Source: Pseudomonadota bacterium
GTDB taxonomy: Bacteria > Pseudomonadota > Alphaproteobacteria > Rhizobiales > Xanthobacteraceae
Direction of reading: 5' to 3'
NCBI GenBank assembly: GCA_023430245.1
Contig: JAEZBA010000211.1
Coordinates: 1-6,670 of the forward strand
DNA length: 6,670 bases
A model generated the notes under the pieces. It searched no databases, had not been told where the DNA came from, and worked only from the letters and a program-made list of their open reading frames with translations. Made by a program: the position numbers and the translations under genes. Shown here piece after piece: positions 1 through 5,746 of the stretch (position 1 is the first letter of the stretch; each line of letters starts with the position of its first letter).

Positions 1-733
1 CCAGCGGCCAGCCGAACGAGTGCTGGGCGAGGCCGGGCTTGTGCTTTGTCGGATCGACCTGCCAGATTTCCTTCAGCCCGATGCCGAATTTCGGCGGCTC
101 GCGGTCGTTGGCAAGACCGTATTTGGCGATCAGGATCTTGCTCAAAGACCCGCGCGCGCCTTCGGCGAACAGGGTGTATTTGCCCAGCAATTCCATGCCG
201 CGGGTGAAGGCATCGGTCGGCTCGCCCTCCTTGCCGATGCCCATGTCGCCGGTGGCGATGCCGCGGACCTCGCCGTTCTCGCCGGTGATCAGTTCGGCGG
301 CGGCGAATCCCGGGTAGATTTCCACGCCGAGCGCTTCCGCCTTTGCGGCCAGGAATTTCGTGACCAGCCCGAGCGAGCCGATGAAGCAGCCATGGTTGCT
401 CATCAGCGGCGGCGCCATGAACAGCGGCACCTTGATCGCGGAGCCTTGCGTCATCCAGTAGAAGCGGTCGTCGGTGACCTCGGTCTTGAGCGGCCGATCC
501 GGATCCTCGCGCCAGTCCGGCAGCAGGCGGTCGAGCCCCGAGGGATCGATCACCGCGCCCGAGAGGATATGGGCGCCGACCTCGGACCCCTTTTCGACCA
601 CCACCACGCTGGTATCCGGCGCGATCTGCTTCAGCCGGATTGCGGCGGCCAGTCCCGCAGGGCCGGCGCCCACAATGACCACGTCAAATTCCATACTTTC
701 GCGGGGTGGCAGTTCGGACATCGCTTGTTCCAT
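1..733 (-). CDS. Electron-transfer flavoprotein:ubiquinone oxidoreductase (ETF-QO), N-terminal part, cut by window edge
   Basis: ETF-QO is a membrane-associated FAD and 4Fe-4S enzyme that passes electrons from reduced ETF (fed by acyl-CoA and other dehydrogenases) to ubiquinone. The 244 visible residues begin MEQAMSELPPRESMEFDVVI. A Rossmann dinucleotide-binding motif GAGPAG lies at residues 22-27, an acidic strand end VVVVEKG (E47) would contact the FAD ribose, and GAHILSGAV follows at 53-61. Further on come typical ETF-QO stretches such as PLMSNHGCFIGSLG and the segment ending LAQHSFGWPL. The family is about 550 residues long, so the quinone-binding and C-terminal iron-sulfur parts lie outside the window. 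The start is uncertain: ATG at 733 is the first in frame, ATG at 721 (MSELPPRE) is equally plausible, and neither has a clear Shine-Dalgarno. It is divergent from the glycosylase gene. The family call is firm. The related FixC proteins are less likely, given the GAHILSGAV and GCFIGSLG stretches. Confidence 0.93.
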   Translation of the reverse strand, partial: MEQAMSELPPRESMEFDVVIVGAGPAGLAAAIRLKQIAPDTSVVVVEKGSEVGAHILSGAVIDPSGLDRLLPDWREDPDRPLKTEVTDDRFYWMTQGSAIKVPLFMAPPLMSNHGCFIGSLGLVTKFLAAKAEALGVEIYPGFAAAELITGENGEVRGIATGDMGIGKEGEPTDAFTRGMELLGKYTLFAEGARGSLSKILIAKYGLANDREPPKFGIGLKEIWQVDPTKHKPGLAQHSFGWPL

Positions 734-851
734 GTTGGCGGATGAACCAGGGAACACGAGAATTAGAGTTCCTCTGATCGAGGTCTGGTTTTTTCATGTT
801 TGGGCAATTCGGACAATCAGTCTGCTGCCATCTCCGTGTTAAAGTCGCGCC
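734..851. promoter_or_regulatory. Divergent intergenic region between ETF-QO and uracil-DNA glycosylase
   Basis: This 118-bp spacer must hold the promoters and leaders of both divergent genes. I see no convincing -35/-10 pair in either direction. Weak structure is present: a GGAAC/GTTCC inverted repeat at 751-755 and 768-772 with a 12-nt loop, and an imperfect dyad TTG-N11-CAA at 800-816. Neither matches an operator I can name. The glycosylase start has only a poor AAAG-like ribosome site about 8 nt upstream. Confidence 0.4.
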
Positions 852-1676
852 ATGACCCCCGCCGAGGCCAAACACGTCCGCGATCTGCTGACCTTCTACG
901 TCGAAGCCGGCGTCGATATCGCGCTGGACGAGACCCCGGCGAACCGGTTTGCCGACCAGACCGTTGCGGCGTCTGCCCTCCATGCTCCGGAGGCCGTTGC
1001 CGAGCCGGCGGTGCGCCCCCGGGAGTTGCGCCCGGCCGCGCCGGCCATTGCCCCCACCGCGCCGCCTCCACTGCCCGAGGAGGCGATCATGGCCGCGCGC
1101 GCGGCGGCAAAATCGGCGTCCTCGCTCGAGGCGCTGCGCGCGATCATGCAGGACTTCGAGGGCTGTGCGCTTCGCACCACCGCAAAACAGCTCGTCTTCG
1201 GCGACGGCAGCCCTGAGGCGCGTCTGATGTTTGTCGGCGAGGCGCCCGGATCGGAGGAGGATCAGCGCGGGGTCCCGTTTGTCGGCCGGTCGGGCCAGTT
1301 GCTCGACAGGATGCTGGGCGCGATCGGCATCGCGCGGGCCGAGGTCTACATTGCCAACATCGTGCCGTGGCGGCCGCCGGGCAATCGCGACCCCTCGATT
1401 CACGAGACGCAGATTTGTCTGCCCTTCATCCAGCGCCAGATCGAACTAGTCGATCCGCAGGTGCTGGTCTGTCTCGGCAAGCCGTCGACCGCGACTCTGC
1501 TCGGGGTGACCGACGGCATTCGCAGGACCCGCGGGCGCTGGTTTACCTATAAGGCGGAGACCCGCGATATCCGCGCCATGCCAACCTATCATCCCGCCTA
1601 TCTGTTGCGCACGCCGATCGAGAAGCGATTGGCCTGGCGAGATTTTCTGTCGATCAGGAAGGCGCTCGGAGAGTGA
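852..1676 (+). CDS. Uracil-DNA glycosylase, family 4 type, with incomplete Fe-S cysteine set
   Basis: The product should remove uracil from DNA as the first step of base excision repair in the cytoplasm. It is 274 residues. The catalytic fold starts near residue 95; before it lies an Ala/Pro-rich segment (about 50-76) that looks like a flexible linker. Family motifs are clear: GEAPG at 129-133, followed by EED and PFVGRSGQLLD, then YIANIV and RPPGNR at 167-179, and the closing motif TYHPAYLLR with H247. Family 4 enzymes normally bind a 4Fe-4S cluster with four cysteines (CxxC near the N-terminus of the domain, one in KCRPPGNR, one about 16 residues later). Here only C105 and C189 fall at those positions; the other two are F102 and W173. 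C207 is an extra cysteine not normally a ligand. The KRRIH loop of UDGX is absent. Older annotations call this family phage SPO1 DNA polymerase-related. Start chosen as the first in-frame ATG; its ribosome site is weak. Confidence 0.9.
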   Translation: MTPAEAKHVRDLLTFYVEAGVDIALDETPANRFADQTVAASALHAPEAVAEPAVRPRELRPAAPAIAPTAPPPLPEEAIMAARAAAKSASSLEALRAIMQDFEGCALRTTAKQLVFGDGSPEARLMFVGEAPGSEEDQRGVPFVGRSGQLLDRMLGAIGIARAEVYIANIVPWRPPGNRDPSIHETQICLPFIQRQIELVDPQVLVCLGKPSTATLLGVTDGIRRTRGRWFTYKAETRDIRAMPTYHPAYLLRTPIEKRLAWRDFLSIRKALGE

Positions 1677-1677
1677 C

Positions 1678-1704
1678 GGCCTCTTCCTCCGAGAGGAAGA
1701 GGCC
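1678..1704. terminator. Shared bidirectional terminator hairpin between convergent genes
   Basis: A perfect 12-bp inverted repeat, GGCCTCTTCCTC (1678-1689) and GAGGAAGAGGCC (1693-1704), encloses a 3-nt loop CGA. It starts one base after the glycosylase stop codon and ends 8 bases before the stop codon of the convergent purine permease, so it can fold in either transcript. No T-run follows on either strand, so it may act as a transcript-end or RNA-stabilising hairpin, or as a partial barrier between opposing polymerases, rather than a classic intrinsic terminator. Confidence 0.75.
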
Positions 1705-1712
1705 GCGAGCCG

Positions 1713-3047
1713 TCAGGATACCGCGAACTTGAAGGCGAACAGGATGGCAAGCACCCAGATCGCGGGCGTCACTTCCTGCCAGCGGCCGGCCAGGGCCTTG
1801 ACCAGCGCATAGGTAATGAAGCCAAGCCCGATGCCGGTTGCGATCGAATAGGTCAGCGGCATCGCAATGGCAGCCACCACCGCCGGCGCATATTCGGTCA
1901 TGTCCTCCCAGTTCAGTTCGGCCAGACCGCGCGCCATTACGCAGGCGACATAGAGCAGCGCGGCGGCCGATGCATAGGCCGGGATCATGCCGGCCAGCGG
2001 CGAGAAGAACAGCGTCAGCAGGAACAGCAAGCCGACGAATACCGCCGTCAAACCGGTGCGGCCGCCCGCCGCGACGCCAGCTGCGCTCTCGATATAGCTC
2101 GTGGTGTTGGAGGTTCCGAGCCCGGCTCCAACCACCGTCGCCGTGGAATCCGCCAGCAGCGCCTGCGGCATGCGCTCGAGCTTGCCCTCCTTGTCCAGCA
2201 TCCCGCCGCGATGCGCCACGCCGACCAGGGTGCCTGCGGTATCGAACAGGTCGATGAACAGGAGCGTGAAGATCACCACAATGGCGGTGGCTTCGAACAC
2301 GCGCGAGAAGTCGAACTGCATGAAGGTCGGTGCGATCGACGGCGGCGTCGAAACCAGGCCCTTGTACTCGGCGACCCCGAACGGCAGCCCGGCGATTGCG
2401 ACGACCAGAATTCCGATCAGCGTCGCGCCCAGCACATTGCGGCTAGCGAGTGCGGCGATAAGCACGAATCCGATCAGGAACAGGATCGAAGCAGGCTTGG
2501 TCAGATTGCCGAGCGTGATGAGCGTGGCCGGATGGTCGACCACGATCCCGGCGCTCTGCAGCGCGATGATCCCCAGAAACAATCCGACGCCCGCTGAGAC
2601 CGCGAGTTTCAGATTCATGGGGATTGCGTTGATGACATATTCGCGCAGCTTCGTGACTGAGATCAGCACGAAGATCAGACCCGAAATGAGCACGAAGGCG
2701 AGCGCCTGCTGGAAGGTGTATTTGTAGGTCAGCACCAGCGTGAACGCGAAGAAGGCGTTCAAACCCATCCCCGGCGCGAGCGCGATCGGGTAATTGGCGT
2801 AAAGACCCATGATGAAGGTCGCGATCGCGGCCGCGAGACAGGTCGCGACGAACACCGCGCCGTAATCCATGCCGGCCTTGGCAAGGATCGATGGGTTCAC
2901 AAAAACGATATAGACCATCGTCAGGAACGTGGTGAGACCGTCGACCGCCTCGGTGCGGACATAGGTCTTGTTCGCGGTCAGTCCGAAATATCTGTCGAGA
3001 AAGCCTGTTTCTGCGCCGCTACCGGCGGGTGTGGTATCCGTGGTCAT
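1713..3047 (-). CDS. NCS2-family purine permease, AzgA type (guanine/hypoxanthine/adenine or related)
   Basis: This is an inner-membrane nucleobase:cation symporter of 444 residues, the usual size for the AzgA branch of NCS2 (relatives: PbuG, GhxP, AdeP). Diagnostic stretches are FLTMVYIVFVNPSIL (41-55) in the first membrane helix, ALAPGMGLNAFFAF (89-102), LFIDLFDTAGTLVG (263-276) and the GTSNTTSYIESAAGV region (311-325), which together form the substrate site and signature in this family. About a dozen hydrophobic helices are visible. The start at 3047 is chosen over an upstream in-frame ATG at 3152 because GGGGGAG sits just before it, the protein then begins MTTDTTPAG like relatives, and the 35 extra residues would be Arg/Gly-rich and would run through a large hairpin. 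The exact purine transported cannot be read from the sequence. It is monocistronic as far as seen, convergent with the glycosylase and divergent from cydAB. Confidence 0.93.
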   Translation of the reverse strand: MTTDTTPAGSGAETGFLDRYFGLTANKTYVRTEAVDGLTTFLTMVYIVFVNPSILAKAGMDYGAVFVATCLAAAIATFIMGLYANYPIALAPGMGLNAFFAFTLVLTYKYTFQQALAFVLISGLIFVLISVTKLREYVINAIPMNLKLAVSAGVGLFLGIIALQSAGIVVDHPATLITLGNLTKPASILFLIGFVLIAALASRNVLGATLIGILVVAIAGLPFGVAEYKGLVSTPPSIAPTFMQFDFSRVFEATAIVVIFTLLFIDLFDTAGTLVGVAHRGGMLDKEGKLERMPQALLADSTATVVGAGLGTSNTTSYIESAAGVAAGGRTGLTAVFVGLLFLLTLFFSPLAGMIPAYASAAALLYVACVMARGLAELNWEDMTEYAPAVVAAIAMPLTYSIATGIGLGFITYALVKALAGRWQEVTPAIWVLAILFAFKFAVS

Positions 3048-3051
3048 GGTT

Positions 3052-3058
3052 CTCCCCC
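3052..3058 (-). promoter_or_regulatory. Ribosome binding site that fixes the permease start
   Basis: On the minus strand GGGGGAG lies 4 nt before the ATG at 3047. It is the best Shine-Dalgarno match in this leader and supports starting translation there rather than at 3152. An out-of-frame ATG at 3063 just upstream would give only a 16-codon overlapping frame. Confidence 0.7.
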
Positions 3059-3068
3059 TGCATGCCCC

Positions 3069-3122
3069 GTCACAACCTCCAAGACTAGCGCGGCCCGGCG
3101 CGCGTCTTGACCGATTTGTGAC
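3069..3122 (-). promoter_or_regulatory. Two-stem leader hairpin upstream of the purine permease; candidate riboswitch (NMT1/xanthine-like)
   Basis: Reading on the minus strand, an outer 7-bp stem GTCACAA/TTGTGAC (3116-3122 with 3069-3075) encloses an asymmetric internal loop (ATCGGT on one side, GAGG on the other). A 6-bp stem CAAGAC/GTCTTG follows (3104-3109 with 3080-3085). After a 2-nt TA bulge there is a 5-bp GC stem GCGCG/CGCGC (3099-3103 with 3088-3092) with a 6-nt loop. The element ends 21 nt before the permease start codon. A stem, internal loop, stem layout close to a purine permease gene recalls the NMT1 motif, a proteobacterial riboswitch class reported to sense xanthine and urate. 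I could not check the conserved loop bases, so the class is an inference. It might instead be a protein operator with dyad symmetry or a plain stabilising hairpin. Confidence 0.5.
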
Positions 3123-3140
3123 GTTGTCCACCGCAAGAAA

Positions 3141-3157
3141 AGCCAGACTCATGCCAA
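3141..3157 (-). promoter_or_regulatory. Candidate sigma-54 (-24/-12) promoter for the purine permease
   Basis: On the minus strand the sequence TTGGCATG, four bases, TGGCT resembles the sigma-54 consensus TTGGCACG-N4-TTGCW, and keeps the GG-N10-GC spacing. Transcription would start around 3130, leaving the folded element at 3069-3122 almost at the 5' end of the transcript. Sigma-54 control would fit nitrogen-limited purine uptake. No NtrC enhancer site was recognised upstream, and the -12 part is not perfect (TGG for TTG), so a chance match is possible. Confidence 0.4.
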
Positions 3158-3320
3158 ACCGGCAGAGTCGCGATGCCGCAGTCGGTTAGGCTTGGAATCG
3201 TGCGAAGAAGCGCATTAAGTGTCCGCCAACTGCCTCGCAAAATGGCAGATTCGGTCGCTTGAAGCGGCTGGGAGGTGCGGTCGAGTAGGCGAACACCGAA
3301 AGCGGACCAGGAGCTGCCTT
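3158..3320 (+). promoter_or_regulatory. Upstream region of cydAB
   Basis: This 163-bp stretch should carry the cydAB promoter. A poor sigma-70-like pair is TTGGAA (3192-3197) and TTAAGT (3215-3220), 17 bp apart. Downstream are a CTGCC-N9-GGCAG dyad (3230-3248) and an 11-bp palindrome CGCTT-G-AAGCG (3256-3266). I looked for an FNR/FixK-type TTGN8CAA box and found none with correct spacing. The cydA ribosome site AGGAG (3309-3313) is 7 nt before the ATG. Confidence 0.35.
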
Positions 3321-4718
3321 ATGGACTTCGATCCCGTCCTTCTCGCCCGAATTCAGTTCGCTTTCACCGTTATTTTTCACATTATTTTCCCGAGCTTCAC
3401 CATCGGGCTATCGGCCTATATCGCGACGCTGGGGGTGATGTGGCTGCGCACGGACAACGAGCGCTATCACCGCCTGATGCGGTTCTGGACCAAGATTTTC
3501 GCGGTCTCGTTCGCGATGGGCGTCGTGTCCGGGGTCGTGCTGAGCTACCAGTTCGGTACCAACTGGAGCCGCTTTTCGCTGGTCGCAGGCAACGTGGTCG
3601 GGCCGCTGATCGGCTACGAGGTGCTGACCGCCTTTTTCCTCGAAGCGACCTTTCTCGGCATTCTGCTGTTCGGATTCAACAGAGTGCCGCCCGGTCTCTA
3701 TGTGCTGTCGGCGGCCATCGTCGCCCTCGGCACCGCGATGTCGGCGTTCTGGATTTTGTCCGCCAACAGCTGGATGCAGACTCCAACCGGACATGAGGTG
3801 CGCGACGGCATCGCCTATCCGGTCGACTGGCTGGCCATCATCTTCAATCCGAGTTTCCCCTACCGCTTCTCGCATATGCTGAACGCGGCCTATCTCATGA
3901 CCGGATTCGTGGTGATCGCGGTGGGCGCACGCTACCTGCTGCAGGGCAAGCACGTCGAGGATGCGCGCACCATGATGCGGATGGGGCTGTGGCTGATGGC
4001 GATCCTGGCGCCGCTGCAATTGTTCATCGGCGACCAGCATGGCCTCAATACGCTGAAGCATCAGCCGATCAAGATCGCCGCCATCGAGGCGCACTGGGAC
4101 GGCAGCAAACCCGGCGCGCTGGTGCTGTTCGCCTGGCCGGATGAGAAGGCCGAGAAGAACCTGTTTGAAATCTCCATCCCGCACGGTTCGTCGCTGATTC
4201 TGACCCACAGTTTTGACGGTTTGTTTCCCGGCCTGAAGAGCGTGCCGCCGCAGGACCGGCCGCCGGTGCCGAATGTCTTTTTCGGCTTTCGCATCATGGT
4301 CGGCATCGGCCTCTATATGATTGCGGCCGCGTTGTTCGGCTGTTTCCTTTGGTGGCGCGGCAAACTTTGGGAAACACGCTGGTATCTGCGCATCGTCTCG
4401 ATGACGTGGTGGTGCGGCTTCGTCGCGGTAATTGCAGGCTGGGTGGTGACTGAAAGCGGCCGTCAGCCTTGGCTGGTGCACGGCATCCTGCGCACCGCCG
4501 ATGCGATTTCGCCGGTGCCGGCGGCCAGTCTGCTCGGCACGCTGACGCTGTTCGTGATCTGCTACGGCATCGTGTTCTCGATGGGTATCTATTACATCAA
4601 CCGGCTGATCAATGTCGGGCCGGAAGATCGGGTGATCGAAGAGCCCGAAGGATTGCCAAATCGTCCGCTCACCGCGGCCCATGGTGCCGCGCGCGAAGCG
4701 ATCAAGAGGGGAGACTGA
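3321..4718 (+). CDS. cydA: Cytochrome bd-type quinol oxidase subunit I (short Q-loop, CIO-like)
   Basis: Subunit I of the bd-type terminal oxidase carries the haems and the quinol site and reduces oxygen to water in the inner membrane without pumping protons. The protein is 465 residues. Haem ligands align by eye with E. coli CydA: H20 (TVIFH) for the high-spin haem, H185 (FSHML) and M326 (FRIMVG) for b558. Conserved acids E100 (GYE) and E108 (FFLE), the GTNWS stretch (79-83), the quinol-site K251/E256 in KIAAIEAHW and the GRQPW signature (380-384) are all present. The hydrophilic Q-loop is about 60 residues shorter than in E. coli, as in CIO (CioA) enzymes. ATG at 3321 is chosen because AGGAG lies 7 nt before it and the protein then starts MDFDPVLLARIQFA like its family; an in-frame ATG at 3219 would add 34 atypical residues. 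cydB follows after 3 bp. No cydDC or regulator gene is nearby. Confidence 0.96.
   Translation: MDFDPVLLARIQFAFTVIFHIIFPSFTIGLSAYIATLGVMWLRTDNERYHRLMRFWTKIFAVSFAMGVVSGVVLSYQFGTNWSRFSLVAGNVVGPLIGYEVLTAFFLEATFLGILLFGFNRVPPGLYVLSAAIVALGTAMSAFWILSANSWMQTPTGHEVRDGIAYPVDWLAIIFNPSFPYRFSHMLNAAYLMTGFVVIAVGARYLLQGKHVEDARTMMRMGLWLMAILAPLQLFIGDQHGLNTLKHQPIKIAAIEAHWDGSKPGALVLFAWPDEKAEKNLFEISIPHGSSLILTHSFDGLFPGLKSVPPQDRPPVPNVFFGFRIMVGIGLYMIAAALFGCFLWWRGKLWETRWYLRIVSMTWWCGFVAVIAGWVVTESGRQPWLVHGILRTADAISPVPAASLLGTLTLFVICYGIVFSMGIYYINRLINVGPEDRVIEEPEGLPNRPLTAAHGAAREAIKRGD
4706..4713 (+). promoter_or_regulatory. Ribosome binding site of cydB inside the end of cydA
   Basis: GAGGGGAG lies 8 nt before the cydB ATG and overlaps the last codons of cydA, whose stop is 3 bp before that ATG. 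This supports translation of both subunits from one message. Confidence 0.75.
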
Positions 4719-4721
4719 CCG

Positions 4722-5723
4722 ATGGAATGGTATCTCCCCGTCATCTGGGCCGGAATCATCGGTACCGCGGTGGCGATGTATGTGATCCTCGACGGCTTCG
4801 ATCTCGGCCTCGGCATCCTGTTTCCGTTCGCCCGCAACGAACGCCAGCGCGATCAGATGATGCGTTCGATCGCCCCGTTCTGGGACGGCAACGAGACCTG
4901 GCTGGTGCTCGGCGGCGGCGGGCTGTGGGTGGCGTTTCCGATGGCCTATGCCATCATCATGCCGGCGATGTATCTGCCGGTGATCGTCATGCTGCTGGCG
5001 CTGGTATTTCGCGGGGTGGCGTTCGAATTCCGCATCGTCTCCGACAGCAAGCCGTTGTGGAATTTTGCCTTCACCTTCGGATCGCTGCTCGCGGCGTTTT
5101 CGCAAGGGATCATCCTTGGCGGACTGATCCAGGGCATCACCGTCAAGGACGGGCAATTCGCGGGCGGCCATTTCGACTGGGCGACGCCATTCGCGATCCT
5201 GTGCGGCCTGGCGCTGGTCTGCGGCTATGCTCTGCTCGGCGCCACCTGGCTGATCATGAAGACCGAGGGTGAGGTCGCCGATCGTGCGCGCCGCCAGGCC
5301 CGTGTGCTGTTGCTCGTGGTGCTTGGCTTCATGGCTGCGGTGTCACTCTATACGCCCTACGCCATCCAGCGCATCGCCGATCGCTGGTTCTCGCTGCCGA
5401 ACTTCTATTATCTGTGGCCGGTCCCGCTGGTGACCGCGCTGGTGGCGCTGCTGTTGTGGCGCTGGATCGGCAAGGAGCGCGACTCGCTGCCCTTCATCGC
5501 GTGTATCGGACTGTTCCTGCTCGGCTATCTCGGGCTCGTCATCTCGAGCTATCCGTATCTGGTGCCGCCCTCGCTCACGGTCTGGGATACGGCTGCGGCG
5601 CCCGAGAGCCAGATCTTCATGTTGATCGGAACGGTGTTCATGCTGCCGATCATTCTCGGCTATGTGATTTTCGTTTACTGGCTGTTCCGCGGCAAGGTGA
5701 AGGAAGGCGAGGCCTATCACTGA
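4722..5723 (+). CDS. cydB: Cytochrome bd-type quinol oxidase subunit II (CIO-like)
   Basis: Subunit II pairs with CydA to form the membrane oxidase and stabilises the haem-bearing subunit. The 333-residue protein begins MEWYLPVIWAGIIG and shows the family signatures DGFDLGLG (24-31) in the first helix, SIAPFWDGNETWLV (49-62) with D55, FRGVAFEFR (96-104), and SLTVWD (284-289) before the last helix. Eight or nine hydrophobic helices can be seen. E. coli CydB is 379 residues; the shorter form is usual for CIO-type CioB, agreeing with the short Q-loop of the partner. The stop codon at 5721-5723 is followed within 7 bp by the end of a convergent gene, so there is no room for a downstream cydX on this strand. 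Confidence 0.96.
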   Translation: MEWYLPVIWAGIIGTAVAMYVILDGFDLGLGILFPFARNERQRDQMMRSIAPFWDGNETWLVLGGGGLWVAFPMAYAIIMPAMYLPVIVMLLALVFRGVAFEFRIVSDSKPLWNFAFTFGSLLAAFSQGIILGGLIQGITVKDGQFAGGHFDWATPFAILCGLALVCGYALLGATWLIMKTEGEVADRARRQARVLLLVVLGFMAAVSLYTPYAIQRIADRWFSLPNFYYLWPVPLVTALVALLLWRWIGKERDSLPFIACIGLFLLGYLGLVISSYPYLVPPSLTVWDTAAAPESQIFMLIGTVFMLPIILGYVIFVYWLFRGKVKEGEAYH

Positions 5724-5746
5724 CCGCGAGTTACTGCGGCGCGGTC
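5722..5746. terminator. Candidate stem-loop over the cydB/GT39 convergent stop codons
   Basis: A 7-bp GC-rich inverted repeat, GACCGCG (5722-5728) and CGCGGTC (5740-5746), has an 11-nt loop. It begins within the cydB stop codon, and the stop codon of the opposing gene falls in the loop. There is no strong T-run on either side (only GTTT on the plus strand). It could serve both transcripts as an end-hairpin, but the evidence is modest. Confidence 0.35.

Noticed and set aside
20..745. 241-codon plus-strand frame at the left edge
   Set aside because: It is antisense to the ETF-QO coding sequence, whose translation has clear family motifs; the plus-strand product has none.
744..755. GAAC-N4-GAAC direct repeat near the ETF-QO/glycosylase spacer, considered as an SOS LexA box for the repair gene
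   Set aside because: The alphaproteobacterial LexA site needs GTTC-N7-GTTC spacing (or its complement); here the gap is 4, so the period is wrong.
684..1403. 239-codon minus-strand frame overlapping the ETF-QO start and the glycosylase
   Set aside because: It is Arg/Gly-rich, antisense to conserved glycosylase motifs and would overlap the start of ETF-QO.
2101..2727. 208-codon plus-strand frame inside the purine permease
   Set aside because: Antisense shadow of a well-conserved membrane protein; Ser/Arg/Thr-rich with no motif.
3126..3138. TTG...CAA element ahead of the permease, considered as an FNR/FixK box
   Set aside because: Only 7 bases separate the half-sites (TTG-N7-CAA) instead of 8, and it lies on the permease side of the cydA promoter region.
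3048..3152. 35-residue N-terminal extension of the permease from the ATG at 3152
   Set aside because: The extension is basic and unlike the family, spans the leader hairpin, and the ATG at 3047 has a strong ribosome site.
3186..3380. 64-codon minus-strand frame across the cydA start
   Set aside because: It overlaps the cydA start and has no family resemblance or good ribosome site; judged a chance frame.
3408..5171. 587-codon open frame on the minus strand opposite cydA and cydB
   Set aside because: It runs antisense to two clearly conserved genes, crosses their junction, and its product is a low-information mix rich in His, Arg, Gln and Asp with no recognisable domain. Long shadow frames are expected at this GC content.
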